A stretch of DNA of 64,000 bases, from the NCBI RefSeq assembly GCF_003943735.1, contig NZ_RJMV01000006.1, forward strand, positions 39,407 through 103,406. The letters run 5' to 3'. The position numbers and the translations under genes were made by a program. The notes beneath the pieces are model-generated. The model saw only the letters and a list, made by a program, of their open reading frames with translations. It was not told the DNA's origin and made no database searches. Shown piece by piece: positions 27,986 to 39,349 of this stretch; within the stretch, counting starts at the first letter, position 1, and each line of letters opens with the position of its first letter. This stretch comes from Streptococcus sanguinis. Lineage in GTDB: Bacteria > Bacillota > Bacilli > Lactobacillales > Streptococcaceae.

Positions 27986-28797
27986 AGTTGATCCTGCAAT
28001 TCTTTTTCTGTTAAGTAAGTGTCTGGCAGAGGAAACCCTGACTGACGCAAAGCCGCCTTTACCTGATTAACAAATGGCTGATCCAATCCTAGCTCTTCCA
28101 AATCTTCTCGAGAAAAAAGCTCTCTCGGGGTAGCGGTAGACTCAACCTGACCCTCTTTCATAACCAAAACACGGTCGCTTAAGGCTATTTCATCCAGGTC
28201 GTGAGTGATAGAAATGACGGTCAGCTGATTACTATCTTTAATTTTTTTCACGGTCTGGATAAGATCCAAACGTCCCTCTGGATCCAGCATGCTAGTTGCT
28301 TCATCCAAAATAATAATATCCGGTCTCAGAGCTACCACACCTGCAACAGCTACTCGCTGTTTCTGGCCTCCGGAAAGACGAGCTGGTTCACGTTCTCTAA
28401 AATCCTGCATACCGACAAGCTCTAATGCCTGCTGGACTCGCTCTACCATCAGATCATAGGCTAGCCCTTGATTTTCCAAACCAAAGGCTACATCGTCTTC
28501 TACAGTTGCTCCGACAAACTGATTATCTGGATTTTGGAATACCATGCCAATCTGTCTGCGTTTTTCCCAGACGTTTTCAGCTGTTAGCTTATCACCTGAG
28601 ATAATAATATCTCCGCTTTCCGCTTCTAAAAGACCGTCAATCAAACGAACTGTGGTTGATTTTCCACTCCCATTATGACCGACAATAGACAGCCATTCCC
28701 CTTTTTTTACTTGAAAGGAGACATCATTTAAAGTGTAATTCTCAGACTCACTATCGTATTTGTACTTAAGATTTCTTACTTCGATGATATTTTCCAT
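27961..28797 (-). CDS. ecfA1: ECF transporter ATP-binding protein EcfA1
   Basis: 278 residues. Walker [12 protein letters not shown]-loop [14 protein letters not shown], signature [13 protein letters not shown] and Walker [13 protein letters not shown]; the last two motifs distinguish EcfA1 from EcfA2. ATG 28797 starts 1 bp after the pgsA stop. The longer frame overlaps pgsA and is rejected. Confidence 0.95.
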   Translation of the reverse strand: MENIIEVRNLKYKYDSESENYTLNDVSFQVKKGEWLSIVGHNGSGKSTTVRLIDGLLEAESGDIIISGDKLTAENVWEKRRQIGMVFQNPDNQFVGATVEDDVAFGLENQGLAYDLMVERVQQALELVGMQDFREREPARLSGGQKQRVAVAGVVALRPDIIILDEATSMLDPEGRLDLIQTVKKIKDSNQLTVISITHDLDEIALSDRVLVMKEGQVESTATPRELFSREDLEELGLDQPFVNQVKAALRQSGFPLPDTYLTEKELQDQLWALLSKT

Positions 28798-28798
28798 A

Positions 28799-29338
28799 TT
28801 ATTTAAAGGTATCTTTAAAGAGATAGGCACTTCCCTTGAAGTAGTCATATCCAGAATAAATCGTAAAGATTAAAGCGATATACAGAAGGATTTGTCCTAA
28901 GAGAGTCCAATGAATCAGTAGAAAAATAATAGCAAACATCTGCGTGAAGGTCTTGATTTTACCTGGCATAGCAGCTGCTAAGACTGTACCGCCTGTTTCC
29001 ACTAAAAGCAAGCGCAGACCTGTTACTGCCAATTCCCGGCAAATAATAATAGCCACAACCCAGGCAGGAGCCAGTTTCATCTCAATCAACATGATAAAAG
29101 CAGACATCACTAAAAGCTTATCAGCCATGGGATCAGCAAATTTACCAAAGTTTGTTACCACTTCCCACTTTCGTGCCAAATAACCATCTAGATAATCAGT
29201 TATACTGGCAAAAGCAAATATAAAAGCTGCCAAGATATGCATGGTGTAAGAATGACCGAATGTTAAAATCACAACAAATACAGGGATTAAAGCAATTCTA
29301 ACAAGAGTTAAGGCATTTGGAATATTTTCTTTTTTCAT
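28799..29338 (-). CDS. pgsA: CDP-diacylglycerol-glycerol-3-phosphate 3-phosphatidyltransferase
   Basis: 179 residues, about five membrane spans. The CDP-alcohol phosphotransferase motif is in full: TDYLDGYLARKWEVVTNFGKFADPMADK. It makes phosphatidylglycerol phosphate. Placed between rodZ and ecfA1, as in other streptococci. Confidence 0.95.
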   Translation of the reverse strand: MKKENIPNALTLVRIALIPVFVVILTFGHSYTMHILAAFIFAFASITDYLDGYLARKWEVVTNFGKFADPMADKLLVMSAFIMLIEMKLAPAWVVAIIICRELAVTGLRLLLVETGGTVLAAAMPGKIKTFTQMFAIIFLLIHWTLLGQILLYIALIFTIYSGYDYFKGSAYLFKDTFK

Positions 29339-29354
29339 GGGATTCCCTTCGTTT

Positions 29355-30179
29355 TTATCCTTTCGTAATGTTCAAACTAATGGTTCCACTATCACTAGTC
29401 AAAGCCGAAGTATCTAGTTTTTGTCCCTCTATCGTCACAGTTGCTCCTTTAACAGGTGCTATCGTAATAAGATACTTATTGCCTGGCTCAAGAGAAACCG
29501 TCTGGCTTGATTTTTCAGGAGATAAGGTGATGCCTTCGGCTAGTTCTGAATCGCTTATGCTTACCAAATTGGTTGTTTGCTCCACAGAAACGGTCACTTT
29601 AACAGGCTGACCTGCTCCGCTATACTCAGCAGTCAAATTATCTCCGTTTCCACTAACTGTCAATTTGCTAGCCGAGGAAGAAACTGACTTAGAATCAGCC
29701 GAAGAAAAGGAAATCTTCTGACTGTTAGTACTTGTAGAAGACACCAGACTATAATTGCTGTTAGATGCTTTGAAACTTACCGAATTAGTGTGAGCATAAC
29801 TCCAGATATAGTATGCCACGAAAGCCGCAATAGCTGAAGCCAATAAGAGGAAATAGAACAAGGGCAGAAAAGAGCTTTTATTTTTATTTTTTCTACTCCT
29901 GAATTCCTCATCTGCTGCCAGTGCCACTTCATCAAAGACAATCATCTCACCAGCTTCGTAAGCCTCCAGAATAATAGACTCATCCAAATCTACAGCCCAA
30001 GCATATTTCCGCAAAAAACTGCGGGCATAGAAAGGACTAGGAAGCAAATCATAGTCATTTCGTTCCAGCACTTCCAGCAAATCCTGCTGGATATCTGTCT
30101 TTTTTGACAATTCCTCTAAGCTCAGCCCTTGATTGGTCCGAGCAAGCTTCAACACTTCTCCTATCGTTTTTTTTCTCAT
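29355..30179 (-). CDS. rodZ: RodZ-like helix-turn-helix membrane protein
   Basis: 274 residues from ATG 30179. A cytoplasmic HTH (residues 4-70: TIGEVLKLARTNQGLSLEELSKKT), one membrane span (about 110-130: LFYFLLLASAIAAFVAYYIW), a Ser/Asn-rich linker and a C-terminal DUF4115-like beta domain. RodZ couples cell-shape machinery to the membrane; coccal homologues act in peripheral wall growth. Confidence 0.88.
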   Translation of the reverse strand: MRKKTIGEVLKLARTNQGLSLEELSKKTDIQQDLLEVLERNDYDLLPSPFYARSFLRKYAWAVDLDESIILEAYEAGEMIVFDEVALAADEEFRSRKNKNKSSFLPLFYFLLLASAIAAFVAYYIWSYAHTNSVSFKASNSNYSLVSSTSTNSQKISFSSADSKSVSSSASKLTVSGNGDNLTAEYSGAGQPVKVTVSVEQTTNLVSISDSELAEGITLSPEKSSQTVSLEPGNKYLITIAPVKGATVTIEGQKLDTSALTSDSGTISLNITKG

Positions 30180-30242
30180 ACGTACTTTTCCCTTATTTCT
30201 ATTCTTCACTATTTTAACAAAATTTTAAAAACGATTCTGGAA

Positions 30243-31538
30243 TTATTTTGGAAAAATAGTAAAATCTGTCATATCACACTGATTGATAAAACGATGACCT
30301 AGTTTTATCACATCATTCAGGCTGATGTCCTGTAAAATTTTCGGCAAATCAAACAGATTCTCACCCGTCAACTGCGGTTCATATTGAGTTGCAATATACT
30401 CAAGCGAGTTTAAACCGTGCAGAAAATCACCAAACATCTCGCTTTTAATCGTATCCAAATGCTCTTCTGTCACATCCGGATCCTTGTCAAAATTCTTGAT
30501 GGCTGAGCGAAATTGATGAGAAAGTCCCACCGGTTCCTGAGTATCCATCGTCAGCATGACAAAGTGAAAATCTTTTTCTACTTCCACTTCCAGCGTTAAA
30601 GAATTATCCATTTTCCCACTTTCATAGAGGGACTGGAAACGCTTGGAAGTCCAGCCAAACATCATGGCAAATAGGAGTTTCAAAGTGATTTTATAGCGAT
30701 ACAGCTCCGATTCATCAACAAAGTCTGTCCCTCGAATCCCAACTGCCAGTTTTGGACTCGCCACCTCCATTCGGTGAGTATCCGTTGATACCACTGGGTG
30801 AAGGCTAACAGGAATTTTTTCAATAGATTCCGAACTCCTAGGAAAAACTAGTTTTTGCTGCTGTTCAGCAATCTCTGCAGCTATCTGTTCCAAATCGAAA
30901 TTACCAATCACAAACAAAGTCATATTAGAAGGATGATAAAAGTTACTGAAATTTTCCTTCAAATTTTCGACGGTAATCTCAGAGATAGACTCTTTCGTTC
31001 CTGCAATGTCTTCTGCCAGAGGTGTTTGAGGATAGAGATTGGCCAAGGCTCCAAAAAAGAGACGATAATCCGGATTATCCTGATACATTTCAATTTCTTG
31101 GCCGATAATATCCTGTTCCCGCAAAATGGATTCTTTTGTAAAATCAGCCCGATGCACTAGTTTTTGCAAAAGCTGTAGATTTTCTGAAATATTATCCGTT
31201 GCAGAAAATAGATAGCTAGTCCGAGTAAAGCTCGTAAAGGCATTACTCTCAGCTCCTAGCTTAGTAAATTCCAGCATCAAATCCTTTCCTTGCGGGCCTT
31301 CAAAAAGCTTATGTTCCAAAAAATGAGCTATTCCAGCCGGATATTGAGTGACCTGCTTGGTTTCACGTGAAACAATCCCTGTATCCACTGAACCAAAATT
31401 AGTTGAGATAATCCCATAAGTTTCATTAAAATCATTTTTAGGCAGAAGAAAAACACGCAAACCATTTGCCAAGACTCTCTGATAGACCGTTTCTCCCACT
31501 GCTGAATAATTGATTTTTTCTAACACTTCTCCCTGCAT
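30243..31538 (-). CDS. M16 family metallopeptidase (YmfH/AlbF-type, catalytic)
   Basis: 431 residues. The inverted zinc motif is intact in AGIAHFLEHKLFE (HFLEH, about residue 80), with the downstream Glu in the E-I-E helix (IGQEIEMYQDNP). It pairs with the upstream non-catalytic M16 protein; such pairs form heterodimers that process peptides. ATG 31538 overlaps the partner's stop (TAATG). A parS site lies inside the coding sequence at 31369. Confidence 0.9.
   Translation of the reverse strand: MQGEVLEKINYSAVGETVYQRVLANGLRVFLLPKNDFNETYGIISTNFGSVDTGIVSRETKQVTQYPAGIAHFLEHKLFEGPQGKDLMLEFTKLGAESNAFTSFTRTSYLFSATDNISENLQLLQKLVHRADFTKESILREQDIIGQEIEMYQDNPDYRLFFGALANLYPQTPLAEDIAGTKESISEITVENLKENFSNFYHPSNMTLFVIGNFDLEQIAAEIAEQQQKLVFPRSSESIEKIPVSLHPVVSTDTHRMEVASPKLAVGIRGTDFVDESELYRYKITLKLLFAMMFGWTSKRFQSLYESGKMDNSLTLEVEVEKDFHFVMLTMDTQEPVGLSHQFRSAIKNFDKDPDVTEEHLDTIKSEMFGDFLHGLNSLEYIATQYEPQLTGENLFDLPKILQDISLNDVIKLGHRFINQCDMTDFTIFPK
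31369..31384. other. parS-like ParB-binding site, left arm
   Basis: GGTTTCACGTGAAACA differs at one base from the Bacillus consensus TGTTTCACGTGAAACA. It lies in the ymfH coding sequence about 16 kb left of dnaA. Confidence 0.85.
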
Positions 31539-32785
31539 TATTTTCCTTCCATAAAGTAAATAGCTTGTAATTTCAACTGACCAGCTGCCTTGATAATATC
31601 ATCTTTATGAACCTGTTCCAAAGCTTCCAACCAAGCTTCAAGAGATAAGAATTTTTTCCCTAAAACAGAAGCCATATAAGCTCTCTCTAAGATTGTATTC
31701 TGTCGATCCTGAGCTAACAATACTGAATTTCTCAGCATTTTCTTGGTTTGATTCAGTTCTTCCAGACTAAAATTTCCGCGCTTCAAATCAAGAATCTGCC
31801 GGTTGATTAAAGCAACTGTTCTGGTCCGATTGCTGCGGTCAATACCAGCGTAAATCCGCATCATTCCTGAAAAAATATCAAAATTGCTAGAAATTGTATA
31901 AGCCAGCCCTTCCTTTTCACGAAGATTGACAAATAATTTCGAATGGGCAAAGCCACCTAGCAAAGCATTTAAAACGACCAAAGGCAGGTGCTCACTCTCT
32001 CCGTACTGAATAGGGAAGTGATAGCCCAACTCAATAATTGACTGATGCACGTCCTTCTGCTCCAGTCCTTCTCGCAAAACATTGGAATATTCTTGCTGAT
32101 AAACTAGCTGAAGTTCTTGCTGGCGAGGCGCAAAATTGAAAGATTGAATTTTCTCCCGAACAGCCACTTCATTAAAGTCCCCAATAAAGAAAAAGTCAAT
32201 CTGATTTTCCTGAAGCATCTGCTGAAAAGCAGCAAAACTGCTTGCAGCTGTCTCTTTCTGAATTAATTCAATCGTCCCAAGACGAGGCATCTGCATTTCC
32301 TCTTCTTCATAAAAGAGTTTATCTAATTCTCGATGAGCATGATAAAAATGATTCTCAATTTCAGCATCCAAATCATTCAAGATATTTTTCTTCTCAATTT
32401 CAAAAGCAGATTCATCAAAAGCGTCCTGACTTACCAATGGAGAAAACAAGCTGGCTTTCAAAAAATCAAGCATGGCATCTGTCAGGACATTCTTGCGACT
32501 CAAAAATTTATCCCGCACAAAAGAAAGATTGATATCTAAATAATGGACCAATCCTCTCCTTGAAAGACTCGTAGAATAATCAGCTCCATACAAATTGGCC
32601 AAACGTTCCCTGAAGGCCTGCGAAGTAGGATAAACAGCATTGACAGTCTCTAGCATGCTGGCTGTTAAAACCCGACCAGCTACTGTTTCTTTGGACATAG
32701 GCGCTGAAAAACGAACCCTAATTTTGTTTGTTTTAAATTTTTCTGATTGAATAAAATGGAGACGAACTCCTTTAGTGATTTCCAT
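31538..32785 (-). CDS. M16 family peptidase-like protein (YmfF/AlbE-type, non-catalytic)
   Basis: 415 residues from ATG 32785, which has GAGGGG upstream. The M16 fold is evident (SKETVAGRVLTASMLETVN; later GGFAHSKLFVNLREKEGLAYT), but the HxxEH zinc motif is absent, as in the partner subunit of these pairs. Coupled to the catalytic subunit by a 1-bp stop/start overlap. Confidence 0.88.
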   Translation of the reverse strand: MEITKGVRLHFIQSEKFKTNKIRVRFSAPMSKETVAGRVLTASMLETVNAVYPTSQAFRERLANLYGADYSTSLSRRGLVHYLDINLSFVRDKFLSRKNVLTDAMLDFLKASLFSPLVSQDAFDESAFEIEKKNILNDLDAEIENHFYHAHRELDKLFYEEEEMQMPRLGTIELIQKETAASSFAAFQQMLQENQIDFFFIGDFNEVAVREKIQSFNFAPRQQELQLVYQQEYSNVLREGLEQKDVHQSIIELGYHFPIQYGESEHLPLVVLNALLGGFAHSKLFVNLREKEGLAYTISSNFDIFSGMMRIYAGIDRSNRTRTVALINRQILDLKRGNFSLEELNQTKKMLRNSVLLAQDRQNTILERAYMASVLGKKFLSLEAWLEALEQVHKDDIIKAAGQLKLQAIYFMEGK

Positions 32786-32972
32786 GACGCCCCTCATACT
32801 GAATAATATAGACTACTATTATATCATGAAATGCCTCTGATTTGTTTGTTCCACCAAGCTTTTTGCTGATTAAAACGTTTTCTGATAACAGGAGAAAATT
32901 TCCGATTTTATCCAAAGAACCTCAGTACTTTTTACTAACAAATGTGGTATAATGACAGGGTTGAGGTGAAAT

Positions 32973-33371
32973 ATGGAATATAAATTATTTGATGACTACA
33001 TCACGCTACAAGCCCTTTTGAAAGAAACAGGAATTATCCAAAGCGGCGGAGCAATTAAAACATTTCTAAGTGAATATCCAGTCCTTTTTAACGGTGAACC
33101 AGAAAACCGCCGAGGGAAAAAACTCCGTGTCAATGATAAGATTTCCCTTCCTGAGCAAGGAATTGAAATTAATCTGACAGCTCCTAGTCAAGAAGAAATT
33201 CTGCAACACCAGAAAGAAATCGCAGAAAAAAAACGAGTTGCTGAACTTGTCAAATCTATGAACAGGGACTTAAAAAAATCTCAAACTTCTAAAAAAGAAA
33301 AGCGTAAGAATACAGGGCTACCTAAAAAGCAGAAAACTACTAAAAGTCCTGTTCGCTTCCCTGGTATCTAA
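32973..33371 (+). CDS. yaaA: S4 domain-containing protein YaaA/RlbA
   Basis: 132 residues. An N-terminal S4-like RNA-binding fold ([27 protein letters not shown] ... [16 protein letters not shown]), then a Lys/Ser-rich basic tail of about 50 residues. The YaaA S4 gene is normally just before recF, as here (2-bp gap). Function unproven. Confidence 0.88.
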   Translation: MEYKLFDDYITLQALLKETGIIQSGGAIKTFLSEYPVLFNGEPENRRGKKLRVNDKISLPEQGIEINLTAPSQEEILQHQKEIAEKKRVAELVKSMNRDLKKSQTSKKEKRKNTGLPKKQKTTKSPVRFPGI

Positions 33372-33373
33372 TC

Positions 33374-34468
33374 ATGTGGCTGAAATCATTAAAAATCAAG
33401 CATTTCCGAAATTATCAGGAAGCTGATATTGACTTCCATCCTGGCTTAAATGTCTTTCTAGGCCAGAACGCACAAGGTAAAACCAATATTTTAGAAGCTA
33501 TTTATTTCCTAGCCTTGACAAGAAGCCACCGCACACGCTCAGATAAGGATTTAATTCATTTTACAGAAAATGATCTCTTTGTCTCTGGTATTTTAGAAAA
33601 AAAGACTGGTAAAGTTCCCCTTGACATTAACTTGACACCAAAAGGTCGCATCACAAAAGTCAACCACTTGAAGCAAAGTAAATTATCAGACTACATTGGA
33701 ACGATGAATGTTGTCCTTTTTGCTCCTGAAGATTTACAGTTGATTAAAGGCTCCCCTAGTCTACGCCGTAAATTTATAGACATTGAGCTTGGACAAATCA
33801 AGCCTGTCTATCTATCAGATCTATCCAATTATAATCATGTCCTTAAACAACGCAATGCCTATCTGAAAGCTAATGAAAAAGTTGATGAAACCTTCTTGAC
33901 TGTCCTTGATGAGCAGCTGGTTGACTATGGCTGTCGTGTCATAAGGCATCGGTTGGATTTTTTGCAAAAGTTAGAAAGCTTTGCTCAAGACAAGCACTGG
34001 GACATCTCTCAAAATTTGGAAAAATTGACTGTCAAGTATCTGTCATCCATACCTTTACACCAAATTGACAATTTAGAAGAAACTTACCGTTCTTCCTTAT
34101 TAAGTAGCCGTAAACGTGACCTATTCAAAAAAAATACAGGTGTTGGTCCCCATCGTGATGATATTGCTTTTTTTATCAACCAGATGGATGCCAACTTTGG
34201 TAGCCAAGGTCAGCATCGCAGTCTTGTTTTATCACTGAAACTAGCCGAAATCAAGTTAATAGAAAGCATTACAAAGGAAACACCTATTTTGTTGCTTGAC
34301 GATGTAATGAGCGAACTTGACAATAACCGTCAACTAAAATTATTAGAAACTATCTCTCAGGATATTCAAACTTTCATTACTACAACAACTTTAGAACATT
34401 TAAAAAATCTTCCACAAGATATAAAAATTTTCACCATCCAGCAAGGACAAATTGTATCTCAATCCTAG
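33374..34468 (+). CDS. recF: DNA replication and repair protein RecF
   Basis: 364 residues. Walker [21 protein letters not shown] (about residue 30), SMC-like signature [17 protein letters not shown] and Walker [12 protein letters not shown]. RecF helps load RecA at gaps. Unlike Bacillus, where recF follows dnaN, here it lies about 13 kb left of dnaA, the streptococcal arrangement. Confidence 0.97.
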   Translation: MWLKSLKIKHFRNYQEADIDFHPGLNVFLGQNAQGKTNILEAIYFLALTRSHRTRSDKDLIHFTENDLFVSGILEKKTGKVPLDINLTPKGRITKVNHLKQSKLSDYIGTMNVVLFAPEDLQLIKGSPSLRRKFIDIELGQIKPVYLSDLSNYNHVLKQRNAYLKANEKVDETFLTVLDEQLVDYGCRVIRHRLDFLQKLESFAQDKHWDISQNLEKLTVKYLSSIPLHQIDNLEETYRSSLLSSRKRDLFKKNTGVGPHRDDIAFFINQMDANFGSQGQHRSLVLSLKLAEIKLIESITKETPILLLDDVMSELDNNRQLKLLETISQDIQTFITTTTLEHLKNLPQDIKIFTIQQGQIVSQS

Positions 34469-34608
34469 CATTACACAAACTTTACGTTTTTGTAAATTTC
34501 ATTTACAAAATATTGCTTATAGTGTAAACGAATTATATCGAATTGTTATTAAAATAGCTTTTGTAGTCTTTTAAATTGTAAACATATGTCAATTTAAATC
34601 GTAAATTT

Positions 34609-34648
34609 AAAACGAGGTTAGGAAAAATTCCCGACCTCGTTTTATTTT

Positions 34649-34650
<2 letters not shown>
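34609..34650. terminator. Bidirectional terminator between recF and guaB
   Basis: AAAACGAGGT (34609-34618) pairs with ACCTCGTTTT (34634-34643), then ATTTTTT. The minus-strand downstream side is also T-rich. Confidence 0.85.
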
Positions 34651-36250
<1,600 letters not shown>

Positions 36251-36335
36251 TCAATCATTATTATACAAAAAATAAAAACCATCATTTTTAAAACTAAAAA
36301 CGATAGTTTTTGTGATTTATAATCAATAATGTTCG

Positions 36336-37361
36336 TTATTTAAAATAATTAATCCCCATCGCAGACTTCACTTCCGAAAGAGTCTGAGCGGCAGTCTGAC
36401 GTGCCTTATCACATCCTTCTTGCAGCATCTGATAAACCTGTCCCATGTCTTTAGCAAACTCCACACGACGCTCACGAATCGGACCTAACTCTCGCTCTAA
36501 AATTTCTAACAGATAGCGTTTGGTTTTGACATCTCCCAGACCACCTCTTTGATAATGCTCTTTCATTGCAGCAATATCAGCAGCATCTTCTGGGCGGCCA
36601 AAAACATCCAGATAGTGAAAGACCATATTTCCCTCAACTTTTCCAGGATCTTCCACTCTGATATGATTCGGATCCGTATACATGCTCATAACTTTCTTTT
36701 GCAGAATATCCATATCATCTGCCAAATAAATGCCGTTATTGAGAGACTTGGACATCTTAGCATTGCCATCCAAACCAGGTAAACGTCCAGCTGCTTCGTT
36801 TTCAGGATAAATCCCTTCCGGTTCTACCAAAACATCTGTCTGATAAGCGTGGTTAAAGGAACGAACAATTTCCCGAGTCTGCTCAATCATAGGCTTTTGA
36901 TCATGTCCGACTGGTACAAAATTAGCCTTAAAAGCAGTAATATCTGCTGCCTGAGAAATCGGATAAACTAAAAAACCAGTCGGCAAACTTTCACCAAATC
37001 CTTTTTGCGCAATCTCAGTCTTGACAGTAGGATTACGCTCAAGACGAGCCAATGACACCAAATTCATGTAATACATTGACAACTCTGCCAACTCAGGAAT
37101 CTGACTTTGAATAAAAATAGTCACCTTTTCAGGATCCAATCCAGCCGCTAGATAATCCAAAGCTACATTCCCAATGGACTCAACAATTGTCTGAGGGTCC
37201 TTTGCATGATCTGTCAAAGCTTGCTGATCAGCCAAAAATACGAACATCTCATATTTACCCTGATCCTGCAAAAGTACGCGATTCCGTAAACTTCCTACAT
37301 AATGACCAATATGCAATTTTCCTGTCGGACGATCTCCTGTTAAAATAATTGGTTTAGTCAT
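36336..37361 (-). CDS. trpS: Tryptophanyl-tRNA synthetase
   Basis: 341 residues. HIGH-like [14 protein letters not shown] at residue 12 and KMSKS at about 195 ([14 protein letters not shown]). Class I synthetase of the longer TrpRS II type found in streptococci. -10 TATAAT at rc of 37390-37395; no T-box leader is visible. Confidence 0.97.
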   Translation of the reverse strand: MTKPIILTGDRPTGKLHIGHYVGSLRNRVLLQDQGKYEMFVFLADQQALTDHAKDPQTIVESIGNVALDYLAAGLDPEKVTIFIQSQIPELAELSMYYMNLVSLARLERNPTVKTEIAQKGFGESLPTGFLVYPISQAADITAFKANFVPVGHDQKPMIEQTREIVRSFNHAYQTDVLVEPEGIYPENEAAGRLPGLDGNAKMSKSLNNGIYLADDMDILQKKVMSMYTDPNHIRVEDPGKVEGNMVFHYLDVFGRPEDAADIAAMKEHYQRGGLGDVKTKRYLLEILERELGPIRERRVEFAKDMGQVYQMLQEGCDKARQTAAQTLSEVKSAMGINYFK

Positions 37362-37651
37362 TTATTACTCCTCAATTTATAATGAGTTCATTATATCATT
37401 TTCAATGGAAATGAGAAAGAAGTTTCTAGAAAAAAGCGAAAATTCCAGTTTTTACAGCTTGATTGACATCCCTTTACAGTATTTGTAAACTTAATTTACA
37501 AACTATTCTGGCTGTAAAACCTAAAAGTCTTAGTTCATTATAATATCCTTTTTTCTTTTGGCTTCGTTTTTTACTTTTTATCTCAGAATTATTTGAAAAA
37601 AGTTCTGTTTTCTAGTAAAATGAAGAAGATTATATATATAGGAGAAAGACA

Positions 37652-39274
37652 TTGCTTACAGTATCAGATGTATCACTGCGTTTCAGTGACCGAAAATTGT
37701 TTGATGAAGTCAACATCAAATTTACAGAAGGAAATACTTATGGATTGATTGGAGCTAACGGCGCTGGAAAATCAACCTTTTTAAAAATTTTAGCTGGTGA
37801 TATCGAGCCAACAACAGGCCACATTTCTCTAGGACCAAATGAACGTCTTTCAGTCCTTCGCCAGAACCACTTTGACTATGAAGAAGAACGGGCTATTGAT
37901 GTTGTAATCATGGGAAATGAGCATCTCTACAACATCATGAAAGAAAAAGATGCTATTTATATGAAGCCTGATTTTTCTGATGAAGATGGTGTACGTGCGG
38001 CCGAGCTTGAGGGAGAGTTTGCTGAACTAGGTGGCTGGGAAGCTGAAAGTGAAGCCTCTCAATTATTGCAAAACCTCAATATTCCGGAAGATCTTCACTA
38101 CCAAAATATGAGCGAGCTCTCTAACGGAGACAAGGTCAAAGTACTCTTAGCCAAAGCCCTTTTTGGTAAACCTGATGTCTTACTTCTGGACGAGCCAACT
38201 AACGGTTTGGATATTCAGTCTATTACTTGGCTGGAAGACTTTCTTATCGATTTTGACAATACAGTTATTGTTGTATCCCACGACCGTCACTTTTTGAATA
38301 AAGTCTGCACTCATATGGCCGACCTTGACTTTGGAAAAATCAAACTCTATGTTGGAAACTATGATTTCTGGAAAGAATCAAGCGAACTAGCGGCTAAGCT
38401 TCTAGCTGACCGAAATGCCAAAGCAGAAGAAAAAATCAAGCAACTTCAAGAATTTGTTGCTCGCTTTTCTGCCAATGCTTCAAAATCAAAACAAGCAACT
38501 TCTCGTAAAAAGATGCTTGACAAGATTGAGTTAGAAGAAATTGTTCCATCTAGCCGTAAATACCCATTTATCAGCTTTAAAGCAGAACGTGAAATCGGTA
38601 ATGATCTCTTGACAGTGGAAAACCTTTCTGTCAAGATAGATGGAGAAACTATTCTTGATAATATTAACTTCATTTTACGTCCTGGCGATAAAACAGCTTT
38701 AATTGGCCAAAACGATATCCAAACAACAGCTTTGATTCGTGCCTTGATGGGTGATATTGAGTATGAAGGAACTGTCAAGTGGGGTGTCACAACCAGTCAA
38801 TCTTACCTACCAAAAGATAATTCTCGTGACTTTGCTAGTGGCGAATCAATCCTTGACTGGCTGCGTCAATTTGCTAGCAAAGAAGAGGATGACAACACCT
38901 TCCTTCGAGGATTCCTTGGGCGCATGCTTTTCTCTGGAGATGAGGTTAACAAGTCTGTCAATGTCTTGTCAGGAGGAGAAAAAGTTCGGGTCATGCTATC
39001 TAAGTTGATGTTGCTTAAATCCAACGTTTTAGTCTTAGACGATCCAACCAATCACTTAGATTTGGAATCAATCTCCAGCTTAAATGATGGATTGAAAAAC
39101 TTCAAAGGATCCATTATTTTTGCCAGTCACGACCATGAATTTATTCAAACCTTGGCCAACCATATCATTGTCTTGTCTAAAAACGGTGTGATTGACCGCA
39201 TTGACGAAACCTATGATGAATTCTTGGAAAATCAAGAAGTTCAGGCAAAAGTCAAAGAACTTTGGAAAGATTAA
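37652..39274 (+). CDS. ABC-F family ATPase (YkpA/YbiT-like)
   Basis: 540 residues with two ABC cassettes and no membrane segments: Walker A GANGAGKST and, in the second half, the divergent GQNDIQTTA. Signatures are LSNGDKVKVLLA and LSGGEKVRVMLS. ABC-F proteins act on the ribosome; the YkpA/YbiT branch is housekeeping rather than a known resistance type. The start is TTG at 37652, decided by the ribosome site AGGAG 8 nt upstream. The second Walker A lacks the usual GxGKS/T, so that site may be weak. Confidence 0.88.
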   Translation: MLTVSDVSLRFSDRKLFDEVNIKFTEGNTYGLIGANGAGKSTFLKILAGDIEPTTGHISLGPNERLSVLRQNHFDYEEERAIDVVIMGNEHLYNIMKEKDAIYMKPDFSDEDGVRAAELEGEFAELGGWEAESEASQLLQNLNIPEDLHYQNMSELSNGDKVKVLLAKALFGKPDVLLLDEPTNGLDIQSITWLEDFLIDFDNTVIVVSHDRHFLNKVCTHMADLDFGKIKLYVGNYDFWKESSELAAKLLADRNAKAEEKIKQLQEFVARFSANASKSKQATSRKKMLDKIELEEIVPSSRKYPFISFKAEREIGNDLLTVENLSVKIDGETILDNINFILRPGDKTALIGQNDIQTTALIRALMGDIEYEGTVKWGVTTSQSYLPKDNSRDFASGESILDWLRQFASKEEDDNTFLRGFLGRMLFSGDEVNKSVNVLSGGEKVRVMLSKLMLLKSNVLVLDDPTNHLDLESISSLNDGLKNFKGSIIFASHDHEFIQTLANHIIVLSKNGVIDRIDETYDEFLENQEVQAKVKELWKD

Positions 39275-39306
39275 TTCCTTGTCAATTTACGTTTACAAAG
39301 CTTTAC

Positions 39307-39338
39307 AGAGGCATGAAACAACGTTTCTGCCTCTTTCT
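39307..39338 (+). terminator. Terminator of the ABC-F gene
   Basis: AGAGGCA (39307-39313) pairs with TGCCTCT (39328-39334), with inner AAAC/GTTT, then TTCT. Confidence 0.75.
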
Positions 39339-39349
39339 ATATAAGAAAT

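Noticed and set aside
31538..32785. Broken M16 peptidase because HxxEH is missing
   Set aside because: The non-catalytic partner of a YmfF/YmfH pair normally lacks this motif.
37362..37651. T-box leader for trpS
   Set aside because: Only a simple promoter and a 25-nt leader lie upstream; no T-box motif or antiterminator is visible. The rest of the gap to the ABC-F gene holds only TTTACA-type repeats.
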